From Bradyrhizobium quebecense (GTDB lineage Bacteria > Pseudomonadota > Alphaproteobacteria > Rhizobiales > Xanthobacteraceae), in assembly GCF_013373795.3 (NCBI RefSeq), contig NZ_CP088024.1:1-64000 (forward strand): 64,000 nucleotides of DNA, read 5' to 3'. The notes under the pieces are model-generated. The model saw only the letters and a program-made list of their open reading frames with translations, had not been told where the DNA came from and did no database searches. Positions 1 through 8,462 of the stretch are shown in pieces (the stretch's first letter is position 1; each line of letters begins with the position of its first letter). The position numbers and the translations under genes were made by a program.

Positions 1-89
1 GATAGCGGTACGACAACCCCACCTCGTTTAAGTGGACGGGATGAGCGAGACTCGCGCGTGGATTTGACAACGCGAGGGACGCTCGTTCC

Positions 90-512
90 ATGCATCAAGA
101 CAGACATCAAGACAGGCATGATGCCGCCTCCTATCAACGGATCGAGGTGATCACAGGGGAAAGGCGACGGCGCAGTTGGAGCGATGCGGAGAAGGCGCGG
201 ATCGTGGCCGAGAGCGCCGATCCGGAGACGAGCATTTCCGAGGTGGCTCGACGCAACGGGGTGAACCGGGGACTGCTCAGTGTGTGGCGGCGCCAGGCGC
301 GGCTCGCGTCGAGCGAAGCGCCGCAGTTCGTGCAAGTCAGGCTCGACGCCGCCGTCGAGGCGCAGCCGAACGCGATCGATAAGGCGCATGTTCTGACGGG
401 GCCGGCCGAGCGGATCGAGGTGATGATCGCGGGCGCGACGGTGCGCGTGCCTGTCCGCGTCGACACTGCGACGCTGGAGCGCGTGCTGGCGGCGGTGAGA
501 TCGACGCGATGA
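90..512 (+). CDS. tnpA: IS66 accessory protein TnpA
   Basis: The product is 140 aa. Residues 24-65 form the helix-turn-helix typical of IS66 OrfA: an RRRRSWS/DAEKARIV start followed by ISEVARRNGVNRGLLSVWRR. It is the presumed DNA-binding accessory factor of IS66 transposition. The stop overlaps the tnpB start (ATGA at 509-512), indicating translational coupling. The C-terminal half, rich in V/R/T, is weakly conserved in the family. Confidence 0.85.
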   Translation: MHQDRHQDRHDAASYQRIEVITGERRRRSWSDAEKARIVAESADPETSISEVARRNGVNRGLLSVWRRQARLASSEAPQFVQVRLDAAVEAQPNAIDKAHVLTGPAERIEVMIAGATVRVPVRVDTATLERVLAAVRSTR

Positions 513-865
513 TCTCTTTCGGTCCAATGGTCCGTGTGTTCGTCGCGACGCAGCCGATTGACTTTCGTAAAGGCGTTCATGGCCTTGTCGCGCTGGTAGC
601 GGAGGGATTGGGCGGCAAGCCCTACAGCGGTGACGTTTATGTCTTCCGATCGAAGCGATCGGATCGTTTGAAGTTACTGGTTTTTGACGGCTCGGGAATG
701 GTTCTAGCGACGAAGTGGCTGGAGAATGGGGGCTTCGCCTGGCCACCTGTTCACGAGGGTACGATGCCGGTAACGGGGGCGCAACTGGCGATGCTGATTG
801 AAGGTCTTGCGGAGTGGTCGCGTGTGGTCCCCAAGGTGACGAAGCGGCCGACGAAGGTTGCCTGA
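509..865 (+). CDS. tnpB: IS66 TnpB (IS66 Orf2-like)
   Basis: The product is 118 aa, the family's usual length, with the hallmark segments PIDFRKGVHGL and DVYVFRSKRSDRLKLLVFDG. TnpB is required for IS66 transposition but its biochemical role is unknown. It starts inside the tnpA stop codon. A 50 bp gap separates it from tnpC. Confidence 0.9.
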   Translation: MISFGPMVRVFVATQPIDFRKGVHGLVALVAEGLGGKPYSGDVYVFRSKRSDRLKLLVFDGSGMVLATKWLENGGFAWPPVHEGTMPVTGAQLAMLIEGLAEWSRVVPKVTKRPTKVA

Positions 866-915
866 CGCGTCTTGTTTTGCTGGCGATTGTGAGTGTGTTC
901 GTGTAGCTCTGCGAT

Positions 916-2458
916 ATGGCGCTTCGCCCCGAAGATCTCCCCTGTGACCCTGCAGCTCTTGCCGAGATGGTGTTGGCTTTCGAAGGCGAGAACGATGATC
1001 TGCGCGCAGAGATCGCCACGTTGAAGAGCCTGATCTTCGGCGCACGATCGGAGCGCTCGGCGATCGTCTGCGCCGAACAGATCGCGTTTGATCTGGAACC
1101 GACCGCCGGCTCACAGCTCCCGGCCAATGACGACAAACCGGACGCGCCGAGACCGAAGCGGCGCAAAGCGAGGCGCAACATCGGCGCACTGCCGGCGCAT
1201 CTGCCCCGGATCGAGCGGGTGATCGAGCCGGCGTCCACGCGGTGCCCGTGCTGCACGGGTCAGATGCATCGGATCGGCGAGGAGAGCAGCGAAGCGCTCG
1301 ATCGGGTGGCTGCGTGTGCTCCGCACGATCCGTCCAAAATACGCCTGCCGCTCCTGTGAGGGCGCGATTGTCCAGGCCCCGGCACCGGCGCGGCTCGTCG
1401 AGGGCGGCATGGCGACGACGGCGCTGATCGCGCATATCGCCGCGGCCAAATATGCCTGGCAATCGACGCTCTACCGCCAGACGCAGATCCTGGCGGGTCA
1501 GGGTGTCGTCGTCGACCGTCAGACGCTGGCGCGCTGGATGGGGAGCGCGGCGTGGCTGGTCAGGGGCCTCTACGATCTGCAACTGAAGACTATGCACGGC
1601 TTCGAGCGGCTGTTCTGCGACGAGACGCCGATGCCAGTGCTCGATCCGGGACGCGGCCGCACGAGGATCTGCCAGTTCTGGGCGCACGCGACGGACGATC
1701 GGGCGTGGAAGGGGCCGGCGCCGCCGGCGGTCGCCTACGTGTTCGCAGGTGGTCGCGGCAAGAAGGAGATCGTGGCGCAGTTGGCCGGCTTCGAAGGCGT
1801 GCTGCAAGTCGACGGCTATGCCGCCTACGCCTCGCTGGCGGGCGATGCGAAGATGTCGGGCCAGATCCAGCTGGCGTATTGTCTCGTTCACGCGCGCCGC
1901 AACTTCGTGAGGGTGCACAAGACGACGAACTCACCCTTCGCCGCGGAGGTCATCGAGCGCATTGCGGCCGTCTACGCGATCGAGGAGAGGATCCGCGGTC
2001 TCGACGCCGGGGAACGCCGCGCGACGCGACAGGCCGAGACGAAGCCGCTGATGGAAGCGTTGAGGATCCGTCTGATCGCGGTGAAGGACGGGATCTCCCG
2101 CCGCTCGACGCTCATCAAGGCGATCGACTACATGCTCGAACGCTGGCAGGGCCTGACGGCGTTCCTGGATGACGGGCGGCTCGAGCCGGACACCAACACG
2201 GTCGAGCGATCGATCAGGCCCATTGCGATCGGAAAAAAGAACTCGTTGTTCAGTGGTGACGAAGGCGGGGGCGAGACTTGGGCGATACTCGCTTCGCTTC
2301 TTAACACAGCGAAATTGAATGGTCTCGACCCCGAGGCGTATCTCATCGACGTTCTCGATCGCATGGTGAGCGGCGCCACGAAGACCAACCAGCTGCACGA
2401 ACTTCTGGCCTGGAACTGGAAGGCCGCACGCGAAGCCGAAAAGCGGGCCGTGGCATGA
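916..2458 (+). pseudogene. tnpC: IS66 transposase TnpC, frameshifted
   Basis: The DDE transposase of element 1 is split into 916-1359 (N-terminal coiled coil and zinc-finger-like CPCC segment) and a second frame from 1316 to 2458. Reading through, one extra T near 1315 separates DRVAA from VLRTIRPKYACRSCE; removing it restores a single protein of about 513 aa. Downstream, FCDETP, the HARRNF segment and NTVERSIRPIAIGKKN match the catalytic DDE region. The insertion is either an inactivating mutation or a sequencing error, as tnpC is not known to need frameshifting. The stop overlaps the passenger gene by 4 bp. Confidence 0.85.
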
Positions 2459-3099
2459 CGAAGCCGAAGCAACGGCGAGGAAAACGGGCCAAGACGACGA
2501 TGGCGGACTATGCCATGTCGTTCGAACGGCTCGGGCAATGGATCAGCGAGCGCGCCAGGTCGCCGACGCTTCGGCATCCGCGGGCGACGTCGCTCTCCAT
2601 GCTCGACGGCGCGGTGGCCGCGGTCGTTGCCGGGCCGGTCTCGATGGCGTCCGAGGAATGGGTGTGCCCGCTCCTCGGCGTAGATCCCGACGCCTTCAAT
2701 CACGACACCGAGGAGTTCTCGGCGATCGCCGCCACGCTGATGCGCCACAACGCAATCAGCGAGACGCTGTCGACGGGACCGGAGAGCTTCGAGCCGCTGT
2801 TCGTGCGATCACCGGACGGCGAAGTCGACCCGCAGCCCTGGTGCATGGGCTTCTACGCCGTCATGAAGCTTCGGCTTCTCGTCTGGTCGCGGCTTCTCTC
2901 CCCGAACGGAACCGAACACCTTATGCTGCGGCCGATCTTGGTCCATTGCATCGACGACGCCGGTCGGCCCTTGCTACCCCCGGCCCGGCACACGCTGGGA
3001 ACGCTGCCCGTCGCTCAAAACGTCCGGCGCGACATTCCCGTAGCCGTTGAGGCCCTGCGGCAGTTCTGGATGCCTATACGCTTCAAGCGCGGTGCGTAG
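2455..3099 (+). CDS. UPF0149/YgfB-family passenger protein in IS66
   Basis: The product is 214 aa and resembles the YecA/YgfB (UPF0149) family: a central helical region with LSMLDGAVAAVVAGPVSM and EEWVCPLLG, then WCMGFYAVMKL. These match the conserved L-DG-A-vv-GP and W--GF motifs of the family. A metal-binding C-terminal SEC-C tail is not seen. The start overlaps the tnpC stop (ATGA), so it is expressed with the transposase. Genes of this family are recurrent passengers of rhizobial IS66 elements; their role there is unknown. Confidence 0.75.
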   Translation: MTKPKQRRGKRAKTTMADYAMSFERLGQWISERARSPTLRHPRATSLSMLDGAVAAVVAGPVSMASEEWVCPLLGVDPDAFNHDTEEFSAIAATLMRHNAISETLSTGPESFEPLFVRSPDGEVDPQPWCMGFYAVMKLRLLVWSRLLSPNGTEHLMLRPILVHCIDDAGRPLLPPARHTLGTLPVAQNVRRDIPVAVEALRQFWMPIRFKRGA

Positions 3100-3144
3100 G
3101 CCGTCCGCGCCAAGTCGTGGCCCTCTCGCACCGTTTACGTCCTT

Positions 3145-3540
3145 ATGGACGGACATAAGGACAGTGCGGTGCTGAGCCGCATGGATTTGGTGGAGACCGG
3201 TCGGCGGCGACGCTGGACGCGTGCGGAGAAGCTCAGAATCGTAGAGGAGAGCTTCTCGGGGCCACGACTGGTGTCGGCGACGGCTCGCCGGTATGGGATA
3301 TCACGTCAGCTTCTGCTGAGCTGGCGCAAGGCTTGGACCTGTCATGATCCGGCCGAAGAGGATTCGATCGGCCCGACATTCGTCCCTGCGATAGTTGCGG
3401 CAAGTACGCCGCCAACGACGGAAGCTGTCGAGACAGGTCAGATCGAAATCGTGAGCCCTCAGGGGCTGCGCGTGGTCTTCGGCCCCGGTGCGGATATCGA
3501 GGCGGTCGTTCGAATTGCTCGGGGCCTGGCGCGCCGATGA
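3145..3540 (+). CDS. tnpA: IS66 accessory protein TnpA
   Basis: The product is 131 aa with an N-terminal helix-turn-helix (GRRRRWTRAEKLRIVEE, then SATARRYGISRQLLLSWRK). It is closely related to the tnpA at 41753-42148 and more distantly to that at 90-512. It shares an ATGA overlap with tnpB. An internal ATG at 3181 is an alternative start. Confidence 0.85.
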   Translation: MDGHKDSAVLSRMDLVETGRRRRWTRAEKLRIVEESFSGPRLVSATARRYGISRQLLLSWRKAWTCHDPAEEDSIGPTFVPAIVAASTPPTTEAVETGQIEIVSPQGLRVVFGPGADIEAVVRIARGLARR

Positions 3541-3884
3541 TCCCGATCCCGACGGGCGTGCGGGTGTGGCTGGCGACGGGCCATACCGACATGCGGTGCG
3601 GCTTTCCGAGTCTGGCTCTGCGCGTGCAGGAAGTGCTCAAGCGCGACGCCATGGGCGGCGGTCTTTTCTGCTTCCGGGGCAAACGCGGTGATCTATTGAA
3701 GGTCATTTGGCACGATGGCCAGGGCGCCTGCTTGTTCACCAAAAGACTCGAGAGAGGCAGGTTCATCTGGCCATCGGTTGCTGGTGAATCGGTAACGATC
3801 TCTCCGGCGCAGTTGAGCTATCTGTTGTCCGGGATCGATTGGCGCAACCCTCAAGAAACCCAGCGTCCGACGCGGGTCGGATAG
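3537..3884 (+). CDS. tnpB: IS66 TnpB (IS66 Orf2-like)
   Basis: The product is 115 aa and carries the conserved GVRVWLATGHTDMRCGFPSL and LFCFRGKRGDLLKVIWHDGQG segments. It starts within the stop of tnpA. The usual M-R-K-G motif reads M-R-C-G here, a small departure from most relatives. Full family length, apparently intact. Confidence 0.9.
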   Translation: MIPIPTGVRVWLATGHTDMRCGFPSLALRVQEVLKRDAMGGGLFCFRGKRGDLLKVIWHDGQGACLFTKRLERGRFIWPSVAGESVTISPAQLSYLLSGIDWRNPQETQRPTRVG

Positions 3885-3930
3885 TCGTTTTACGGTTTGA
3901 ATCTGCTGCTCGATCTGATTCAATGGCTCC

Positions 3931-5604
3931 ATGATATCGAAGCCGGATGATCTTCCATCGGACCTTGTCAGTGCCCTGGCGGCGCTGCAGGCCGAGCGTG
4001 AGGCGCGACAGAAAGCCGAGGCGAAGGCCGCCAACTGGCAGGCGCAAGCCGCGAATGCGCAGGCGAAACTGTCGGATACCGAGGCGCTGATCGCTCATCT
4101 CGAGTTGCGCATCGAGAAGCTGAAACGCGAACTGCACGGGCAGCGATCCGAGCGCTCGGCACGGCTGCTCGAGCAGTTGGAGTTGGAGCTCGAAGAACTC
4201 GTCACCACGGCGAGCGAGGATGAGCTTGCCGCACAGGCCGCAGCGGCGAAGACGCAGAACGTCCGCCCCTTCATGCGCAAGCGGCCGGTGCGCAAGCCAT
4301 GGCCTGACGATATCGAACGCGAGCGCGTCGTCATTGAGACTCCAACGACCTGCGCCTGCTGCGGTGGATCGCGGCTGGCGAAGATCGGTGAGGATGTGAC
4401 CAAGACGCTGGAGGAGATCCCGCGCCGCTTCAAGCTGATCGAGACGGTACGCGAGAAGTTCACCTGCCGCGATTGCGAGAAGATCAGCCAGCCGCCCGCG
4501 CCGTTCCATGCCACGCCGCGCGGCTTCATCGGCCCACAATTGCTGGCAACGATCCTGTTCGACAAGTTCGGCATGCATATCCCGCTCAACCGCCAGAGTG
4601 CGCGCTTTAAGGCCGAGGGGATCGACCTGCCGTTGTCGACGCTGGCCGACCAGGTCGGCCACGGGACCTTCGCCGTCATGCCGCTCTTCCACTTGATCGA
4701 ACGCCACGTGCTCGCTGCCGAGCGCCTTCATGGCGACGACACCACCATCCGTATTCTGGCGAAGGGCAAGTGCACGACCGGGCGGATCTGGACTTATGTG
4801 CGGGATGACCGGCCGTTCGCCGGGCCTGCGCCGCCGGCAGCGGTCTATTACGCCTCGAGCGACCGACGAGGCGAGCATCCACAGAGACATCTGGCCGCCT
4901 TCGCCGGCATCTTGCAGGCGGATTGCTACAGCGGCTTCGAGCCGCTGTTCGCCCCGCAGAAGAAGGCGCTGCCGATTACGCCGGCGTTTTGCGTGGCCCA
5001 TGCGCGGCGGGGCTTCTTCGAGCTGGCTGATATCGAGAAAAATGCTCGGGAAGGCAAGAAAGGCAAACCGGTCTCCCCGATCGCGCTGGAGGCTGTCAGA
5101 CGCCTCGATACGTTGTTCGAGATCGAGCGCGCCATCAACGGCCGCGGTGCCGGCGAGCGGCGTGCCGCTCGCCAGGAACAGAGTAAGTCACTTCTCGAGG
5201 ACATGCATGCCTGGCTGCTCCGCGAGCGCGAAACCCTCTCGCGTTCCTCCGAGGTCCTGAAGCCGATTAACTACATGCTCAGGCGCTGGGACGGCTTCGC
5301 CCGCTTCCTCGACGACGGCAGGATCTGCTTGACCAACAATTGCGCTGAGCGCGCATTGAGAGGCATCGCCTTGGGAAGGCGCAACTGGACCTTCGCCGGC
5401 AGCCAGCGCGGCGCCGACCGTGCCGCCATCATGCTGACGATGATCACGACCTGTCGCCTCAACGACGTCGATCCCAAGGCCTGGCTCGCCGACGTCCTGG
5501 CCCGTATCGCCGATCATCCCGCATCGCGTCTGCACGAGCTCTTGCCCTGGGAATGGAAGCTCCTGCGCCAGGCCGACAAGCCAGCCAATCAGCAGGCCGC
5601 CTGA
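3931..5604 (+). CDS. tnpC: IS66 transposase TnpC
   Basis: The product is 557 aa, a full-length IS66 DDE transposase. Residues 10-85 are a coiled coil. A zinc-binding segment follows (CACCGG and CRDCE). The catalytic core contains LHGDDTTIRIL (first Asp), FCVAHARRGFFELADIEKN and the final Glu in TNNCAERALRGIALGRRNW. The C-terminal IS66_C segment, RLHELLPWEWK, is present. It is the only complete IS66 transposase in the window. Confidence 0.92.
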   Translation: MISKPDDLPSDLVSALAALQAEREARQKAEAKAANWQAQAANAQAKLSDTEALIAHLELRIEKLKRELHGQRSERSARLLEQLELELEELVTTASEDELAAQAAAAKTQNVRPFMRKRPVRKPWPDDIERERVVIETPTTCACCGGSRLAKIGEDVTKTLEEIPRRFKLIETVREKFTCRDCEKISQPPAPFHATPRGFIGPQLLATILFDKFGMHIPLNRQSARFKAEGIDLPLSTLADQVGHGTFAVMPLFHLIERHVLAAERLHGDDTTIRILAKGKCTTGRIWTYVRDDRPFAGPAPPAAVYYASSDRRGEHPQRHLAAFAGILQADCYSGFEPLFAPQKKALPITPAFCVAHARRGFFELADIEKNAREGKKGKPVSPIALEAVRRLDTLFEIERAINGRGAGERRAARQEQSKSLLEDMHAWLLRERETLSRSSEVLKPINYMLRRWDGFARFLDDGRICLTNNCAERALRGIALGRRNWTFAGSQRGADRAAIMLTMITTCRLNDVDPKAWLADVLARIADHPASRLHELLPWEWKLLRQADKPANQQAA

Positions 5605-5688
5605 CCTTCACCCTTCACCCAATGCCATCATAGACCTCGCCGTGCCCGCGCGCATGCGTCAATCAGGCGGCCTCCGTCGTATGCGTAC

Positions 5689-5848
5689 GGTGTTTCCAGT
5701 GTTCGGCCGGGAAGTCGTAGAACGCCAGTAGCGTGTCCCGATCCTTGCTCTGGCAGTCGGCCGCCTTCTCGTATTTGGGCGTGTAGCTCTCGATGAAGGC
5801 GTCGAACGCCAGCTCGGCGGCGGCCTTGGTTTCGGCCATCCAGATCTC
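5689..5848 (-). mobile_element. IS256 internal fragment
   Basis: This 160 bp piece matches the inside of the IS256 elements at 15.2 and 49.6 kb, corresponding to the transposase segment around AFDAFIESYTPKYEKAADC. It shares the variants of the 49.6 kb copy (GATCTC, TTTGGGCGTG) rather than those of the 15.2 kb copy. It abuts the IS1380 terminal repeat at 5849. No termini of its own are present. Confidence 0.85.
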
Positions 5849-7475
5849 TAGCCCGTCTTATTCATGATTGCCGGGCGGGGCAGCTGGAACATTTCCGGTC
5901 GGGGTGAAGGCGCGCGCGAACGCTTCGGCTTTTTCGCCGCTTTTCGACCCGACTTCGTGAACGCGTTGGAGGACGGCAGCGGGGTGACCGGGGGCTCATG
6001 CCCCGCGCGTCAGGGTGCTTGCGGGACCAGAGCGTTTACCAAGCCGCGGAACAGGTCGGCGTCGGGGCACGCCGCAGCGAAGGCGAGACGGACGCGGGTG
6101 GCGGTCTCGATGACGCGGGCTGCGATCTTGAGAAGCCTGAGCCTGATCGTGTTGAACTCGGCCGTTGCCAGATCGCGCGGCTTTGGGATGGCATCGCGCA
6201 CGGCGAGGATGAGCCAATAGGCGGCGGTGTGGAAGACGAGGCGGACCTGGTTGGCGAGCGCCGAGCGGCAACTGGTGCGATCGGAGGCGAGCTGGGTCTT
6301 GTGCAGCTTGATCAGGTTCTCGGCCTGTCCGCGAGCGCAATAGAGGCTGTCATAGATCCACTCAGCCGAGCCGATATCCAGGCTGGTGACGACGTAGCGG
6401 ACGTCGAGCCCTTGTTGGGTTGCCTCGATGCGGGCGACGACGCGGCGCTCACGATGCCAGGAGCCGGCCGCGTGGCAGGTCTCGGTGTAGCCGCGAACCA
6501 CGATCTTGTTCTCGATCGCACGTTCGGTTCGAAATGCATCACAGACCTCGTCGACCTTTCTGGCGAGCGGCTTCGTGCCGGCTAGCGCGAAGATGTAATC
6601 GACGCCGTTTTGCTCGCAAAAAGTCATCGCCTCGGGGCCGGCGTAATGGCTGTCGCCGCGGAAGGTGATACGCGTATCGGGCCAGCGCCGGCGAATGCGC
6701 CGAACCAGGCGGCGCAGGTGTGCCCGCACCTCGCGGCCGCTCGGCGTCTTGCCGGGGCGCAGGATGACCGCAACAGGCCGGCTGTGCTCGGTGTCGTAGA
6801 CGTGGATCGGCAGGAAGCAGTGTTCATCATAATGGGCGTTGAACAGCGAGAGTTGCTGACGGCCATGCACCACGTCGACCGTGTCGTCGATGTCGAGCGT
6901 GATTGCGCTCGGCGCTCGCGCGTAGCTGTCCATCCATAGGTCAACCAGCACAGAGCTCAGCCGGATCACCTCGCGCAGGTGTGGTGCATTCTCCAGGCGC
7001 GATAGGGTCGGCTGCGAACACAGATCCCGGCCAGTGTCCGGCAGTCGGCCGCAAGCCAGCTTGAACGCCGGATCGCCGCGTAAACGATCGAGATCATTGC
7101 CATCCTCGTAGCCACACGCGATGGCGAAGATGCGGGCGCGGATCATATCCGCAAGGCTGTGCACGATGCGTCCCGGATCGCGCCGCTCGGGGAATACGCA
7201 GGACAACTTCGCGGCCAAGCCGAGGCGCCGGTCCGCCATGGCCAGAAGCATGACGCCGCCATCCGACGTCAGCTTGCCGCCGTCGAACGAGGCTGTGATC
7301 TTCTTGTGGGAAACGGCTGGAAATGAGAACGGCAGACTCGTATCGTCGGTCATGGCGAGTGTGGCGGCCCGGATGCGCGGAGGGTGGGTGTCAGCAACCG
7401 AATCCTACGCCATCTCAGCGGCTTACGCCACGCTCGCCAGCCTCTCAACAAGCCGCTGATGAATAAGACGGGCTA
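5849..7475 (-). mobile_element. IS1380-family element 1, complete
   Basis: A 1627 bp element bounded by perfect 16 bp terminal inverted repeats: TAGCCCGTCTTATTCA at 5849-5864 and its complement at 7460-7475. It holds one intact transposase gene. Flanking 4 bp sequences differ (TCTC versus GGTA), so no target duplication remains, consistent with later rearrangement at both sides. The same terminus recurs at 13580, 16605-16612 and 28374. Confidence 0.9.
6010..7353 (-). CDS. IS1380-family transposase
   Basis: The product is 447 aa and starts MTDDTSLPFSFPAVS. It is a DDE transposase: residues 20-40 FDGGKLTSDGGVMLLA, the ITLDIDDTVDVVHGRQQLSLFNAHYDE segment with catalytic acids, and ITFRGDSHY. The C-terminal half includes WIYDSLYCARGQAENLIK, with the terminal Glu of the DDE triad. 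Full family length with no disruption, so it could mobilise the damaged relative at 13.7-15.1 kb. Confidence 0.92.
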   Translation of the reverse strand: MTDDTSLPFSFPAVSHKKITASFDGGKLTSDGGVMLLAMADRRLGLAAKLSCVFPERRDPGRIVHSLADMIRARIFAIACGYEDGNDLDRLRGDPAFKLACGRLPDTGRDLCSQPTLSRLENAPHLREVIRLSSVLVDLWMDSYARAPSAITLDIDDTVDVVHGRQQLSLFNAHYDEHCFLPIHVYDTEHSRPVAVILRPGKTPSGREVRAHLRRLVRRIRRRWPDTRITFRGDSHYAGPEAMTFCEQNGVDYIFALAGTKPLARKVDEVCDAFRTERAIENKIVVRGYTETCHAAGSWHRERRVVARIEATQQGLDVRYVVTSLDIGSAEWIYDSLYCARGQAENLIKLHKTQLASDRTSCRSALANQVRLVFHTAAYWLILAVRDAIPKPRDLATAEFNTIRLRLLKIAARVIETATRVRLAFAAACPDADLFRGLVNALVPQAP

Positions 7476-7601
7476 GGTAGTGTGGACTCTAAGGATTGAA
7501 CTAAGCCGCTGCCGCGGCGTAGGGGGCAAGGTGGCATAGATCGCCTCCTGGCTGAGAGGATGTGGGTGTTGGAGCCCACCCCCTCAGACAGGAGTATCGA
7601 G

Positions 7602-8462
7602 ATGGCCGATTTGAGCCCTCTTCGCCGCCGCCTGATCGAAGACATGACCGTCCGCAATCTGTCGCCGGCGACGCAAAGATCCTACATCAGCGCGGTTTCG
7701 AAGTTCAGCCGCTATTTTGGCCGATCGCCTGACCGGTTAGAGCTGGAAGACGTCCGCGCCTTCCAGGTGCATTTGGTCTCGACCGGCATCTCATGGCCGG
7801 CGCTGAACCAGATCGTCTGTGCGCTACGGTTTTTCTACGGCGTCACGCTCGGCGAGGCGCTCATCCCAGAGCGCATTCCCTATGCGCGAGAACCGCGCAA
7901 GCTGCCGGTCGTTCTCAGCGCCGACGAAGTGGTTCAGTTTCTTGAAGCGGTATCGAGCCTGAAGAGCCGCGCCGCGCTCACCACCGCCTATGCGGCCGGG
8001 CTCAGGGCCTCGGAGGTTGCGGGACTGCGGATCGAAGACATCGACAGCGCCCGCGGCGTCATCCAGGTGCGCCACGGCAAGGGCGCGAAGGATCGCAACG
8101 TGATGCTGTCGCCCCAGCTGCTGGGCATCCTGCGCACCTACTGGCGGCTCGCCCGGCCGCGGCTTTATCTGTTCCCTGGTCGTGACGAAGATCATCCGAT
8201 CGATCAGACCGTGCTGCATGCCGCCTGCCGGTCGGCGGTGAAGGCTGCGGGCCTGACCAAGCGCGTCACGCTGCACACGCTGCGCCACAGCTTCGCGACA
8301 CATCTTCTCGAGAACGGAACCGATATCCGGATCATCCAGGTCTTGCTCGGGCACAATAATTTGTCGTCGACAGCGCGCTACACGCAGGTCGCCACCGATA
8401 CGATCCGAGCGACGCAGAGCCCGCTCGATCGCCTGTCGCTGGAGGTGACGCCACCTGGATGA
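7602..8462 (+). CDS. Tyrosine recombinase of IS91-family element, copy A
   Basis: The product is 286 aa from the ATG at 7602, chosen because AGGAG lies 7-11 nt upstream; an in-frame extension to 7560 lacks such a site. It has an N-terminal SAM-like core-binding domain (LSPATQRSYISAVSKFSRYF) and a catalytic domain with R (AAGLRASEVAGLR), HTLRHSFATHLLENG (H-x-x-R), LGHNN and the final Tyr in SSTARYTQV. All catalytic residues are present. It is the usual partner of IS91 transposases of this type. Confidence 0.9.
   Translation: MADLSPLRRRLIEDMTVRNLSPATQRSYISAVSKFSRYFGRSPDRLELEDVRAFQVHLVSTGISWPALNQIVCALRFFYGVTLGEALIPERIPYAREPRKLPVVLSADEVVQFLEAVSSLKSRAALTTAYAAGLRASEVAGLRIEDIDSARGVIQVRHGKGAKDRNVMLSPQLLGILRTYWRLARPRLYLFPGRDEDHPIDQTVLHAACRSAVKAAGLTKRVTLHTLRHSFATHLLENGTDIRIIQVLLGHNNLSSTARYTQVATDTIRATQSPLDRLSLEVTPPG

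Larger units (their letters stand above)
1..3138 (+). mobile_element. IS66-family element 1 (left end outside window)
   Basis: This is an IS66 element with the classical order tnpA, tnpB, tnpC plus a passenger gene, each pair except B/C joined by an ATGA start-stop overlap. The right end is placed at 3138 because the sequence there reads, inward from the right, GTAAACGGTGCGAG, the usual GTAA-type IS66 terminus. No matching left terminus is visible, so it must lie before base 1. The right end stops 6 bp upstream of the tnpA start of the next IS66 element, which suggests element 1 inserted into element 2. The tnpC frameshift makes autonomous movement doubtful. Confidence 0.8.
3139..5688 (+). 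mobile_element. IS66-family element 2 (both ends lost)
   Basis: A second, different IS66 element with intact tnpA, tnpB and tnpC. Its left terminus is missing because element 1 ends immediately before the GTCCTT that precedes the tnpA ATG; the same GTCCTTATGGAC context is seen at the third IS66 relic near 42.15 kb. The right terminus was lost where a fragment of IS256 begins near 5689. About 80 bp after tnpC (5605-5688) hold no gene. Confidence 0.75.

Noticed and set aside
704..1918. 404-aa ORF on the minus strand
   Set aside because: It lies antisense to IS66 tnpB/tnpC, is Arg/Pro-rich, and has no family features; a shadow of high-GC coding sequence.
3763..5001. 412-aa ORF on the minus strand
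   Set aside because: Antisense to the intact IS66 tnpC at 3931-5604; composition is that of a mirror frame.
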